36,305 bases of DNA from an uncultured Saprospiraceae bacterium (lineage in GTDB: Bacteria; Bacteroidota; Bacteroidia; Chitinophagales; Saprospiraceae), in NCBI GenBank assembly GCA_937924495.1, contig CALDSS010000023.1, positions 1 through 36,305 of the forward strand, given 5' to 3'. The notes beneath the pieces were generated by a model, which worked only from the letters and a program-made list of their open reading frames with translations, had not been told where the DNA came from and made no database searches. Below are positions 23,778 through 33,139 of the stretch, piece by piece. The position numbers and the translations under genes were made by a program. Within the stretch, counting starts at the first letter, position 1; each line of letters starts with the position of its first letter.

Positions 23778-26117
23778 ATGAAAATTTTACCCTCCAGCTT
23801 TCTTGTCTTTTTTTGTTTTCTGAAATTAAGTAGTCAGGAGGTGGTCATCAATGAAATTTGTTCCAGTAATAGCACCGTCATTGAAGATGGATATGGAGAA
23901 TTTAGCGATTGGGTAGAGTTGTACAACAATAGCTCCCAAACTATCAACCTCGAAAACTATGGATTATCCGATGATAGCGACGAACCTCGAAAATGGCTTT
24001 TCCCAGAAACAGAAATAACTCCAAATGGTTTTTTATTGGTTTTCGCTTCTGGCCAAGATTCGATGATTGACAATGAGCTGCACACCAATTTTAAAATAAA
24101 ACAAACTGGCGAATCTTTAATTTTAACCAATGGACAAGGGCAAATTATTGATGAAGTAGTGCCCCTTGAAATTGCAACAGATCAATCTTTTTCACGAACT
24201 CCTGATGGAGCCAGCAATTGGGAAATCACTACCTCTCCAACTCCCAATATTTCTAATCTAATCACAAAAGAAATTTCCATTTCGCACACCTCTGGTTTTT
24301 ATAAAGAACCTTTTTCTTTTGAAATTAGAAACCCCAATCCCAATCAAAAAATCTACTATACACTGAATGGTAATACACCAACTGAGAATGATTTTCTGTA
24401 CACGCAGCCTATTCAAATTAATTCAAATCCAGCAGATTTTTATCCATATAGTAATATCCCAACTACTCCGACAGAAGGCCCTGATCGACTTCAAGAATAT
24501 ATTTGGAAAGCTCCAGAAAGTGTTTTCACGGGCACGGTGATTCGTTTCGCTGCTTTTGAAAATGGGGAACGAAAAAGTGAAGTCTTTTCAAAAACATATT
24601 TTATTGGTGAAGAAAATAAATATGATTTTCCAGTAGTAAGTGTAGTCACGGATAGTCTCAATTTGTTTGGTTTTAGTGAGGGCATTTACATTCCGGGTGA
24701 GCGATTTGATACAATGGGTTTTGATTGGTTTCCTTTCGGAAATTTTCTGAATGAAGGAAGAGAATGGGAGCGAGATATACATTTGACGTGGTTTGAAAAT
24801 GGGCAAGTTGGATTCGAGACAGATGCTGGTTTTCGAATGCATGGAAATGGAAGTACAGCTTTTTCCCAAAAGTCGTTTAAGGTCTATTTTCGAAATGAGT
24901 ATGGTTTAAACGAATTAGAATACCCCGTTTTTCAAGATGCTGATAATGAACAGTTTAAACGATTATTATTTCGATCAGGAGGCAACGATTTTTTGCGGTC
25001 AAGATTCAAAGATCCCATGTTGCAAACACTGATAAGCGACCTTGATGTTTATTTACAAAACTTTCGACCTGTTGTCGTTTTTATTAATGGGGAATATTGG
25101 GGGTTGCATCATCTGAGAGATAAATATGACCGCTATCATTTAAAATATAATTTTGGGTTTGACGAGGAGGAGGTCAATATTTTAAAGCATTGTGGACAAG
25201 TAGAAGAAGGTAGCAATCGAGAATACAATGAATTAATCAACTTTGTTGAGAGCAACGATTTGTCCATTCAAAGCAATTTTGAATATGTAGAACAACGAGT
25301 TGATATTTCTAATTTCATAGACTTTCAAATTGCGGAAATTTACTTTGCCAACTATGACTGGCCTTGCAATAATTTTAAAATTTGGAAGAGCAATGAACCC
25401 GAAGATAAATGGCGTTTTTTGATTTTTGACCTCGATTTTACTTTCGGCGAAAGCCAAAATACAAGATCAGATTATCTTTCATTAGAACATGCTAGTTCTA
25501 CTTCAGAAGATTGGCCTTATTGTCAGTGTTCGAATGTGCTTTTTAGAAAATTATTAGATAATAAAGATTTTCAAAAACGATTCATAGAACGATTCACCTT
25601 TTGTCTCAATAACACTTTTAGTCGAAACAGGGTAGTGGCTCTGATTGACGAGTTTGAAACTCTTTTCGAAAATGCAATGCCCGAACATATTGCCAGATGG
25701 CAATATCCTGAAGACATGAATGCGTGGCGAAAAGAAATAGAAAAACTACGTGTTTTTGCCAACGAACGTCCTTGTCATGTACAATCTCAACTCCTCTCAT
25801 TTTTTGATTTGGATACAATTGACTTTGATTGCAGCAAAGATTTTATTGCGAATGTAGATGGTAGGTTGAAAATTTTTCCCAATCCAAATAATGGAAATTT
25901 CTCAATCGCCAATGCAACGGAAATCGATATTGAAGATGCGGAATTGACTATTTTCAATGCAGTCGGTCAAATTGTTTTTAATAAATATAACTACACACTT
26001 ACAAGTAAAGAAAAACGATTGGTGAGTAGATTGAAATTGCCGATGGGTTTGTACACTGTTGTTTTAGAAAATGAAACCACTCGCCTTTTGGAAAAGTTAG
26101 TGATTTGGAGTGATTGA
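23778..26117 (+). CDS. secreted CotH-kinase family protein with LTD and T9SS sorting domains
   Basis: A 779-aa exported protein. Signal peptide 1-20; lamin-tail domain 21-~155 (EVVINEICSSNSTVIEDGYG, then WVELYN); a chitobiase-C-like Ig domain ~175-265 (KIYYTLNGNTPT); the CotH domain ~275-640 with FRMHGNGSTAFSQKSFKVYF, FINGEYWGLHHLRDKYDRYH and WRFLIFDLDFTFG; and a T9SS C-terminal sorting domain from IFPNPNNGNFSI (~697) to LLEKLVIW. CotH of Bacillus is an atypical protein kinase; the DLDF motif could supply the metal-binding Asp here. Substrates are unknown. The domain set LTD-CotH-T9SS recurs in Bacteroidota. Its stop lies one base from that of the next, convergent gene. Confidence 0.9.
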   Translation: MKILPSSFLVFFCFLKLSSQEVVINEICSSNSTVIEDGYGEFSDWVELYNNSSQTINLENYGLSDDSDEPRKWLFPETEITPNGFLLVFASGQDSMIDNELHTNFKIKQTGESLILTNGQGQIIDEVVPLEIATDQSFSRTPDGASNWEITTSPTPNISNLITKEISISHTSGFYKEPFSFEIRNPNPNQKIYYTLNGNTPTENDFLYTQPIQINSNPADFYPYSNIPTTPTEGPDRLQEYIWKAPESVFTGTVIRFAAFENGERKSEVFSKTYFIGEENKYDFPVVSVVTDSLNLFGFSEGIYIPGERFDTMGFDWFPFGNFLNEGREWERDIHLTWFENGQVGFETDAGFRMHGNGSTAFSQKSFKVYFRNEYGLNELEYPVFQDADNEQFKRLLFRSGGNDFLRSRFKDPMLQTLISDLDVYLQNFRPVVVFINGEYWGLHHLRDKYDRYHLKYNFGFDEEEVNILKHCGQVEEGSNREYNELINFVESNDLSIQSNFEYVEQRVDISNFIDFQIAEIYFANYDWPCNNFKIWKSNEPEDKWRFLIFDLDFTFGESQNTRSDYLSLEHASSTSEDWPYCQCSNVLFRKLLDNKDFQKRFIERFTFCLNNTFSRNRVVALIDEFETLFENAMPEHIARWQYPEDMNAWRKEIEKLRVFANERPCHVQSQLLSFFDLDTIDFDCSKDFIANVDGRLKIFPNPNNGNFSIANATEIDIEDAELTIFNAVGQIVFNKYNYTLTSKEKRLVSRLKLPMGLYTVVLENETTRLLEKLVIWSD

Positions 26118-26118
26118 A

Positions 26119-26775
26119 TTAAGAGCCTTTTATGATTTCGTAAATTTTTCCTTTTGGTCCGATTCTTACTTTTTTTTGATACAAATCTATTTGAATTTTG
26201 TTCTCATTTTCATCCTTCAGATAAACCGACCATTCATCTCGTTTCGTTTCTTCAAGTTGCTTGGGTTTTCCTTTCTTTTGGGTGTCAGGATTATCTTCCA
26301 GCCAAACAGTTGTTCCAGGTACATTAGCAAAACTTCCAGATGCTTTTTCATTATATGCGTAAACAACTTTTTTTACTTGTTGGCCTTTAGGAGTGATCAA
26401 CGCCTCTTCAATTTTATATAATACTCGTTCAGGTTCATTGCCTTTTTGTTGCATGATCTTTTTACCACTCACATCAATTCGCAAACGAATATTTAGAGAT
26501 TTATTGAAAAGATAAATGGAGGATTTATCACGTTTTTCCTCTTTAAACATAAACCGCATTTTTAGGTCTTTGCCCTCTTCCACCCATTCTTTTCTACCCT
26601 TGTTTCGGAGATAACCATTTTTAAATGAAATGAAGTTTGCGGTTTGGCCATTCACTTCTAATGTGGTAGGTTTGTCAACATTGGCAGCTGTGCTTTCGTG
26701 TACTTCTTCACCATTTATGAAAAAGGCAATGATTGCAACTAAAGCTAAAACAAGGAGAAAAATAATTTTTTTCAT
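26119..26775 (-). CDS. exported protein with two copies of a KRDEWSVYL-type repeat
   Basis: About 218 aa from MKKIIFLLVLALVAIIAFF (start at 26775; an ATG at 26790 adds five residues). A signal peptide or anchor leads into two related units: ~50-110 (RNKGRKEWVEEGKDLKMRF, EEKRDKSSIYLF, IRLRIDVSGKKIM) and ~165-218 (VWLEDNPDTQ, LEETKRDEWSVYLKD, IQIDLYQKKVRIGPKG). The shared pattern is a charged loop, RDxxSxYL, then IxIDxxxKKV, a beta-hairpin-like module I have seen repeated in Bacteroidota proteins. Function unknown. The stop codon is one base from the CotH gene stop, leaving no room for a terminator between them. Confidence 0.72.
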   Translation of the reverse strand: MKKIIFLLVLALVAIIAFFINGEEVHESTAANVDKPTTLEVNGQTANFISFKNGYLRNKGRKEWVEEGKDLKMRFMFKEEKRDKSSIYLFNKSLNIRLRIDVSGKKIMQQKGNEPERVLYKIEEALITPKGQQVKKVVYAYNEKASGSFANVPGTTVWLEDNPDTQKKGKPKQLEETKRDEWSVYLKDENENKIQIDLYQKKVRIGPKGKIYEIIKGS

Positions 26776-26841
26776 AATTAAAATTAGCAAAGATTCAGGA
26801 CTAATTCTTGTTTTCTACGTCTTACTATCACAATTTTAAAT

Positions 26842-27498
26842 ATGGATAATTTATCGCCAACATATTATTACGATTACGAATCAGGTGCTATTCAAAGTTT
26901 AGTAGCTGAATTTCGCTCAGAAGAACTTTCTGATAAAGACAAAGCAGTTCGATTGTATTTGAAAGTGCGAGATGGTTGGTGGTACAATCCTTACACAATT
27001 AGTCTGAAAAAAAAGGACTATCGGGCAAGTTGGCTCGTAGCGCGAAAAGAAGGACACTGCATTGATAAAGCAATTATTTTGATAGCTGGTTTGCGGGCAT
27101 TGGGCATCCCTGCTCGTATCAATTTGGCAAAAGTCAAAAACCATATTGCAGTTGATTTGCTCACCGAACTTTTAGGTACCAATGAATTAACGCCGCATGG
27201 CAATGTGAGTATTTACTTGGATGGAAAATGGGTGAAAGCCACCCCTGCTTTTAATAAAGACTTATGCCGAGTTATCAATGTAGAACCCCTTGAATTTGAT
27301 GGGGAAAGCGATTCTGTTTTTCAAACTTTTAATGCAGCGGGGACTCAGTTCATGGAATACCTTGAAAACTACGGCGACTTCGAAGACTTCCCTTTTGATT
27401 TCGTAGTGGATAATATGAAAACTAATTACCCAAAAATAAAAGAACTATTTGGAGAAGATGTAGAAGTATTTGATTTTAGGAAGGTATCTAAACCTTAG
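26842..27498 (+). CDS. transglutaminase-like cysteine protease superfamily protein
   Basis: A 218-aa protein with no signal peptide. The core shows the family order: KEGHCIDKAIILIAGLRALG (nucleophile C73, helix), GIPARINLAKVKN, then HGNVSIYLDGKWVKATPAFN (H119). In classical members an Asp follows in the D-P motif after the Trp; here the position reads ATPAFN, so the third catalytic residue is missing or supplied by another side chain. It may be a peptidase, amidase or a non-catalytic binding form. It is divergent from the repeat protein gene and convergent with the peroxidase gene (19 bp apart). Confidence 0.82.
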   Translation: MDNLSPTYYYDYESGAIQSLVAEFRSEELSDKDKAVRLYLKVRDGWWYNPYTISLKKKDYRASWLVARKEGHCIDKAIILIAGLRALGIPARINLAKVKNHIAVDLLTELLGTNELTPHGNVSIYLDGKWVKATPAFNKDLCRVINVEPLEFDGESDSVFQTFNAAGTQFMEYLENYGDFEDFPFDFVVDNMKTNYPKIKELFGEDVEVFDFRKVSKP

Positions 27499-27517
27499 CT
27501 TGTTTTTAAATACGAAT

Positions 27518-28681
27518 TTACCTAACAAAAGGATTACTCCACTTTGCTTCTGTTGTCATTTTCTCATCGGTAAGTGATTTTAGAAAATCGACCAAAGCAG
27601 TTTTCTCTTCCTCGTTCATATTCATTCGTTTTGCCTCGTTTCCGTCTCTCAAAGAAGGATGAAGGTTTTCGTGAAATTCGATTCCAGAATTATAAAAATC
27701 TACTACTTCTTCCAAGGTTGCAAAACGGCCGTCGTGCATATAAGGAGCAGTCAATTCAATATTACGCAAACCTGGAATTTTGAATTTTCCAATATCTTCC
27801 AATTTGCCAGTATGCTGATAAACACCCAAATCATTTGCTGTATGTTTCAGTCCATTATTAGTAACAGAAAGATTTTCAGGGTTGGCAAATTCACTAATCG
27901 CTTCCATCCCTTTTCCATGACAAGCAGTACAATGTTTTGCAAATAATTGAAGCCCTCTTTCAAATTTGGTTTCACCAACTACAGAGTCGCCAGAGATGTA
28001 ATTTAAACTAGCGATAACTTCTCCTTCAAATTCAGAATTGGTAGAACTAATCGAATTGATAAAAGTCTCCAATGCTTCTAAAATATTGTCCTCACTAACC
28101 GTTGTTGTACCAAATGCTTTTTCATGCAAAACTTGATAATGATCCGTGTTTTCTATCAGATTAGAAATTTGATGCAACTCCATGCCCATTTCATTGGGGT
28201 TGTTGATAGTCTGTTTGAGTTGCTCTTTGATCGAGGACGCTCGCTCATCCCAAAATAGACCCGGCGTTTCTTTACCGTCAATTGTTTTATCATAATGCAC
28301 GCCGAAATTTCGCAAAGAAGCCAAGGCAATAGAATTTCTATCTGTTACATTGCCATTTGGTCCTTCACTAAATGCTTGGTCGTCTGCAAAGCCAAGGGCT
28401 TGTTGGTGACAACTTGCGCAGGATACTTTTCCATCAGACGACAGTTTTGTATCATAGAAAAGAACGCGTCCGAGTGTTGCCTTATGATTTACTGCTGACT
28501 TGGAGGAAGAATTACCAAATCCATAATCGTATGGAAAATCAGGTAGATCTAAATTGGATGAAAGTACCCTTAATTCGTCAGGAGTATAAGTGCTGTTGAT
28601 GAGTTGTTGATTATTGGGTCGGCAGCCAAAAAGTAGGGCAAAAGCCCCTAATAAAAGTGTAAATATCCTTAACTGGTTCAT
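27518..28681 (-). CDS. di-haem cytochrome c peroxidase (MauG/CcpA family) lipoprotein
   Basis: A 387-aa protein with a lipoprotein signal (FALLFGC, C20). Two c-type haem sites: CASCH at 88-92 and CTACH at 251-255. Other family signatures: KATLGRVLFYDTKLSSDGKVS, FWDERASS, NPNEMGM, KIPGLRNIELTAPYMHDGRF and LHPSL. It would reduce hydrogen peroxide in the periplasm using electrons from a small cytochrome or copper protein, or oxidise a protein substrate as MauG does. The distal Met/Tyr that separates these classes cannot be assigned safely by eye. The neighbouring minus-strand genes include another c-type haem protein. Confidence 0.93.
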   Translation of the reverse strand: MNQLRIFTLLLGAFALLFGCRPNNQQLINSTYTPDELRVLSSNLDLPDFPYDYGFGNSSSKSAVNHKATLGRVLFYDTKLSSDGKVSCASCHQQALGFADDQAFSEGPNGNVTDRNSIALASLRNFGVHYDKTIDGKETPGLFWDERASSIKEQLKQTINNPNEMGMELHQISNLIENTDHYQVLHEKAFGTTTVSEDNILEALETFINSISSTNSEFEGEVIASLNYISGDSVVGETKFERGLQLFAKHCTACHGKGMEAISEFANPENLSVTNNGLKHTANDLGVYQHTGKLEDIGKFKIPGLRNIELTAPYMHDGRFATLEEVVDFYNSGIEFHENLHPSLRDGNEAKRMNMNEEEKTALVDFLKSLTDEKMTTEAKWSNPFVR

Positions 28682-28799
28682 AATTCGAAATTTTCATTGG
28701 GAAATTCGATTTTCAAGTTATGAATAATTTTTTTTGGATGAAATAGAAGGATGAAAATTTGATTGAAATGACTTAATTCGGACTAGAGGAATAGGTTTT

Positions 28800-30338
28800 T
28801 TAGATTTTCACCTTCCATATTTGATTGAAAAACTTTGAGTTCTTCTTTTTAAGAAAGTAAAGTTCATCTTTTGAAATGGTAGTTATCAAATTAATATTAT
28901 CTGCAATCAGCTCAAAGTAGTCTGAATTTTTAAGTCTGTATAGAGCGTACTTTTTCCCATACAGATCACTAGTGATTTTAAAAACATTCGATTCAATTTT
29001 TTTGAGGCCAAATCTATAATGCTGTTTAGTTGGACAATAAGCTGATAGCCCTTCGATTTTTTCAGCACTATTATCTGATTGGTTTAATTTATAAACATTT
29101 CGAGTGGAGTCGTTTTCAGTAGCTGTGAAAATTAAAATACTATCTACAACCGATAAGTTTTGAGCTAATAAGTAGTCACCTTTTATTCTTTCGATTTTTA
29201 AACTTGAATCAATTTTAATTAGAAATCCGAATTTATCAATAAAATACAAAGCCTCTCGAAAAGGAACTAATCGAGTTCCTTGTTCTACTTTTATATATTC
29301 ATTCAAAAGACCATAATCTGCTTTATTCTTATAATACCAAAGGTCATAATCTTTAAGTCCTGCTACACATAAAAAAGTATTGCTGAAAATAATTGGCGAA
29401 TTAACAAGAGCATACCTTCCAAAGTCAATAATTCTTTCTGAAGTGTTATTTTCTAAATCATATTCCCATAGTTCTGTGGCTTCAAAGTCTTTATTATTGT
29501 AACTACCTTTTTTGCCTCGGTGTGTTACTTCAACCAAAAGTTTATTGTTCATAATCTCCATTAATTCAACGAAGACCATTCCTTTTGGGAAGTGTGTTAT
29601 TTTTTTAATATTTCCATTGCAGTCACTAATGAAAAGTGCCTTTTCTTTTGATGCTATTGAACGACCATTAAATATGATTTTATCTTTGTATGAATCATAA
29701 TAATAGGTTTCAAATTCAAAACTATCAGGCAAGAAAGAATTCAATTTTAAACTATCTCTTGTTATGTAAGCGAGTCTGGATTTGGTAAAAACAGTATTAT
29801 CAATCGTTTGGCTACCGCCTAACTCAACCAAAAATTTATTTGCGAAATCATATTCGCCCCTGACTATAGATAGTCTTTTCCACTTTCCAGGTAGTTTTAG
29901 TTTTTCATATAACTCACCTTTTTTAGTCCAAATAAAATGATTTTGCTTGTTGGGAAGATATATTCCTGTTGAGTCGGAGAGTGGATAAAAAGAGGAACGA
30001 AAAATTACTGAGGTATCGGGAATCTTCTGATTTTCATCATAAATGAATTGGTTTTTGAGATTATGATGAAAAATTTTCTCAGTAGTACCTGTTTGAGTCT
30101 CTAATTCAAAAATATGTTTTTCGATAAAAATTCTCGGGCCACCGTTGCCACAAAATGCAATTCCCTTTGGAATGTTTTCGGTATCACCTCCGGTGAACTG
30201 AATTTTTCCATTGACTAATTTTAAATCGGAAATTTGATAAGTAGAATCTTCCGATTTATCATAAACTAAGGATGGTATTTGAGCGAAACCAGCACTTAAC
30301 CAAAGAGATAGGAGAAATGTATTTTTTAGTTTCTTCAT
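28800..30338 (-). CDS. exported protein of unknown function (possible beta-propeller)
   Basis: A 512-aa protein with a signal peptide (MKKLKNTFLLSLWLSAGFAQ). The mature part is a series of short beta-rich units (LYFIDKFGFLIKID, LIFTATENDSTRNVYKLN, YALYRLKNSDYFELIAD, ELYFLKKKNSKFFNQIWKV) suggestive of a propeller that reads like ELK/BNR-type repeats. No T9SS tail or catalytic motif is visible. I do not recognise the family. It is a stand-alone gene; 169 bp separates it from the BNR-propeller gene upstream, with an inverted repeat in between. Confidence 0.72.
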   Translation of the reverse strand: MKKLKNTFLLSLWLSAGFAQIPSLVYDKSEDSTYQISDLKLVNGKIQFTGGDTENIPKGIAFCGNGGPRIFIEKHIFELETQTGTTEKIFHHNLKNQFIYDENQKIPDTSVIFRSSFYPLSDSTGIYLPNKQNHFIWTKKGELYEKLKLPGKWKRLSIVRGEYDFANKFLVELGGSQTIDNTVFTKSRLAYITRDSLKLNSFLPDSFEFETYYYDSYKDKIIFNGRSIASKEKALFISDCNGNIKKITHFPKGMVFVELMEIMNNKLLVEVTHRGKKGSYNNKDFEATELWEYDLENNTSERIIDFGRYALVNSPIIFSNTFLCVAGLKDYDLWYYKNKADYGLLNEYIKVEQGTRLVPFREALYFIDKFGFLIKIDSSLKIERIKGDYLLAQNLSVVDSILIFTATENDSTRNVYKLNQSDNSAEKIEGLSAYCPTKQHYRFGLKKIESNVFKITSDLYGKKYALYRLKNSDYFELIADNINLITTISKDELYFLKKKNSKFFNQIWKVKI

Positions 30339-30425
30339 CGTTCATTTTTATATATCTATGACCCGCTTCATCTATATTTCCCCTTTTTCAGATGAAAATA
30401 GTTTTTCATTTTGCCGAAATATATG

Positions 30426-30496
30426 TGCCGGACACTTCTTTTTTGAATTAGGAGGTTTAAGATCTTGACATCATAAATTTTAGTAAGTGTCCGACA
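30426..30496. repeat. 71-bp inverted-repeat element (possible MITE)
   Basis: TGCCGGACACTT (30426-30437) and AAGTGTCCGACA (30485-30496) are inverted repeats with one mismatch in 12 bp. The 47-base centre (AT-rich) has no coding content. Too widely spaced for a terminator and without a T-run. Confidence 0.45.
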
Positions 30497-30507
30497 AGTT
30501 AAATGAA

Positions 30508-33039
30508 CTATGTTTTTTGAAATTTCATAGAAAACTGTCCTTGCTCCGATTTCATTCTAACAAAATAAAATCCACTTGATAGCTCATTTGTGTTGAAGTC
30601 AATTTGATGTTCTCCTTTCGTATGCTGACCTTTAAAAATGGCTTTTAATTCCTTTCCAGATAGGTCAAAAATTCGAATATCCAAATCTGTTTTTTCAGAA
30701 AGGTCAAATTTTAGCGTTCCTGTTTCCCGTAAAGGGTTAGGAAAAATAGATGCATCGGAAAGTGTTTGAATAGACTCATTCACAGAAACTACATCCTCTA
30801 CTAAATTTCGATCAAAAACTCCATTGCCATGAGTAGCAGCTCTAAGTTTTCGATTCATAGGACTGATTTTTAAATCAAAAATCATAACCGCTTCCATCAG
30901 TCCATCTTGCCATGGTTCCCATGAATTACCTCCGTTAGGAGAGAAGAATACCCCCAAATCATTGCCTACATAAACATGATTAGGAATCATTGGATCTACG
31001 ACTATTGCATTAGTTGGTACATCAGGTAAGTCTGCAGAAATATCTGTCCAAGCCGCTCCAGAATTGGTTGTTTTAAATACATGACCTGTTCCAAAACCAG
31101 AAAAAGTGATATAGGCAATTTCGTCATTCGTTGGGTCAACAGTCATGTCCATCGGATATCTGTCTGGTAAGTTTTGAGTAATATCTATTGCGTTTTGTCC
31201 ACGGTCGTTTGAAACGAATACACTTCCTCTGCCTAGTACAGATGGTGCAGTAGCGAAATACACTTTTTCAAATTTTTGAGAAGATACTTCCATACTCAAA
31301 ACTGGGTTGCCTGGCGTTTGAAATCCAGCAATCCAATTACGGCCACCATTTGGACTATAGGCCATATTGGAAGAGCCAGCATACATGGTTTGGCCATCTG
31401 CTGCCATAACGAAGGGCGCAATGAAAGCAGTAGGATCCTCGCTCGGAATTCTCATTCCAAATCTATTATTGGGTGTAAATCGAGATGTGTTCAAAAACTG
31501 AGAAGAGGTGAAAAAGAACTGGTCATCAGTTGGATTGATAGCCGTCCAGCTACCATCGCCTCCCGAGACACGTCGCCAAGTCAAATCGCCATTGTTTACA
31601 ATGGTTCCATTGTCCTGCAAACCGCCAATGCAAAAGGTAGAATCTTGATAGGAGTTAGAAAATCCATTATAAAACTGAACCGTTTGTAATCGAGCATTTC
31701 GGCTGCGCCAATTGGTGCCCCCATCTTCTGAAACGTGCACACCACCGTCACTTGCCACAAAAATAAAATTGGTGCCCGGCTGATAAATCACATCATGCGC
31801 ATCTGAATGAACATAATCAGAATCTCCATCTGGCCCGGCTATAGGTGGATTGTCATCCCCAACGCCACCAACTGTCACCAGTTGTAAATTGTTGCCTCCA
31901 TTCGTTGATTTCCAAACATTGATACCGATGGCCGTAATTTCATCACGACGCTCAGGGTGAACAGCTACGTCATGTGCAAACCATCCCTGCCATTGAGAAT
32001 AATCTTCTGTATTTTGAAGTGACCAAGTTGTTCCAAAATCATCAGACCGACAAAGCCAACTGGCACCGTCCGAAAAACCAAATCCATTTCCAATACTGGC
32101 ATAAACAATATTGGGATGAGAAGGCGAAGCACCCAATTGTATTTTTCCTAAAAAATCATTTGGTAAGTCTGAGTCATTGTTTTTTGTCCAAGTTGCGCCA
32201 GCATCAGTTGAGCGATAAATTCCAAAACCTGGTGAGGCGAAATTTCCACATCCAACTAATAACTCATTGGTGTTTTCTTGGTTGATGACCAAATCAGTTG
32301 CCATGACCACGTCATGTATTTTGTTCCAATTATCACCTGCATCAATCGATTTGTAAACTCCTTCAGTGGTAGCAGCATAAACGATTTCTGAATTATTTGG
32401 GTCAACTTTAATAGCCCAAATTCCGTGTTGCTGGTTGTATGCCCAATCCAAACTGCGCGTCCAAGTAACCCCTCCGTCAGTTGATTTTAAAATTCCCATT
32501 CCATAACTACCTCTTGTATTTCGATAGGCAGCACCAGTGCCTGCTGCGTCATAATTATACACTTCACCTGTTCCGATATAAATGGTCATAGAATCTTTGG
32601 GAGCAAAAGCGATGTTGCTCACACCAAGCACCGGCCATTCTATATTCACTTGATGCCAAGCATCTTCACCCAGACCTGCCGTGTAGCTTCTCCACAATCC
32701 ACCACTTGCCGAACCTGCATAGAGCGTATTGGGATTTTGAGGATTGAATGCCAAGGACAACATTCTTCCTGCAATGTTATGCGGCCCTAATGATTTCCAA
32801 TGGTCAGTGCTTCTTTCAGCAGTGGCTCCGTATTTTGATTTCATTCTCTCCCATGCTGCGAAGTGGGCTTCGGCAGGTAGTTCTTTGTAAGGGTAGGTTC
32901 TGGCTTGCGCCAAAAAGTTGAGGGCGTGGTAGGCGCCCGATGGGCTGCTCTCTGTAGTATTCTCAATCGGTTTATTTTGAAAATAAAAAATGGAAAGAAC
33001 AAGTAAAGATGCGAATAACAGTACGGCAATTTTTTTCAT
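30508..33039 (-). CDS. secreted BNR/VPS10-type beta-propeller protein with T9SS sorting domain
   Basis: An 843-aa protein. Signal peptide ~1-23. Residues ~90-740 contain many Asp-box/BNR motifs: GLWRS, KSTDGGVTWTR, KSIDAGDNWNK, RSTDAGATWTK, RSDDFGTTWSL, VSEDGGTNWRS, KTTNSGAAWTD and SPNGGNSWEP, typical of sortilin/sialidase-like propellers with two blade sets. The C-terminus is a T9SS sorting domain (ASIFPNPLRETGTLKFDLSE ... SSGFYFVRMKSEQ, split as read). No sialidase arginine triad was identified, so this is a binding or structural propeller as far as can be seen. Exported across the outer membrane and probably surface-bound or released. Confidence 0.9.
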   Translation of the reverse strand: MKKIAVLLFASLLVLSIFYFQNKPIENTTESSPSGAYHALNFLAQARTYPYKELPAEAHFAAWERMKSKYGATAERSTDHWKSLGPHNIAGRMLSLAFNPQNPNTLYAGSASGGLWRSYTAGLGEDAWHQVNIEWPVLGVSNIAFAPKDSMTIYIGTGEVYNYDAAGTGAAYRNTRGSYGMGILKSTDGGVTWTRSLDWAYNQQHGIWAIKVDPNNSEIVYAATTEGVYKSIDAGDNWNKIHDVVMATDLVINQENTNELLVGCGNFASPGFGIYRSTDAGATWTKNNDSDLPNDFLGKIQLGASPSHPNIVYASIGNGFGFSDGASWLCRSDDFGTTWSLQNTEDYSQWQGWFAHDVAVHPERRDEITAIGINVWKSTNGGNNLQLVTVGGVGDDNPPIAGPDGDSDYVHSDAHDVIYQPGTNFIFVASDGGVHVSEDGGTNWRSRNARLQTVQFYNGFSNSYQDSTFCIGGLQDNGTIVNNGDLTWRRVSGGDGSWTAINPTDDQFFFTSSQFLNTSRFTPNNRFGMRIPSEDPTAFIAPFVMAADGQTMYAGSSNMAYSPNGGRNWIAGFQTPGNPVLSMEVSSQKFEKVYFATAPSVLGRGSVFVSNDRGQNAIDITQNLPDRYPMDMTVDPTNDEIAYITFSGFGTGHVFKTTNSGAAWTDISADLPDVPTNAIVVDPMIPNHVYVGNDLGVFFSPNGGNSWEPWQDGLMEAVMIFDLKISPMNRKLRAATHGNGVFDRNLVEDVVSVNESIQTLSDASIFPNPLRETGTLKFDLSEKTDLDIRIFDLSGKELKAIFKGQHTKGEHQIDFNTNELSSGFYFVRMKSEQGQFSMKFQKT

Positions 33040-33139
33040 GCTAATTTATTTTTTGCAAAATAGCAGTAATTAAAAACTTCCCGAAAGGGAAAAAGTAAAT
33101 TGTCGGGAGGATGGTTAAATTTGAGGTAGGCAACTGCGA

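Noticed and set aside
26110-26421. 103-codon plus-strand frame after the CotH gene
   Set aside because: It is the reverse of the signal-peptide/repeat protein frame on the minus strand; its composition is that of a shadow.
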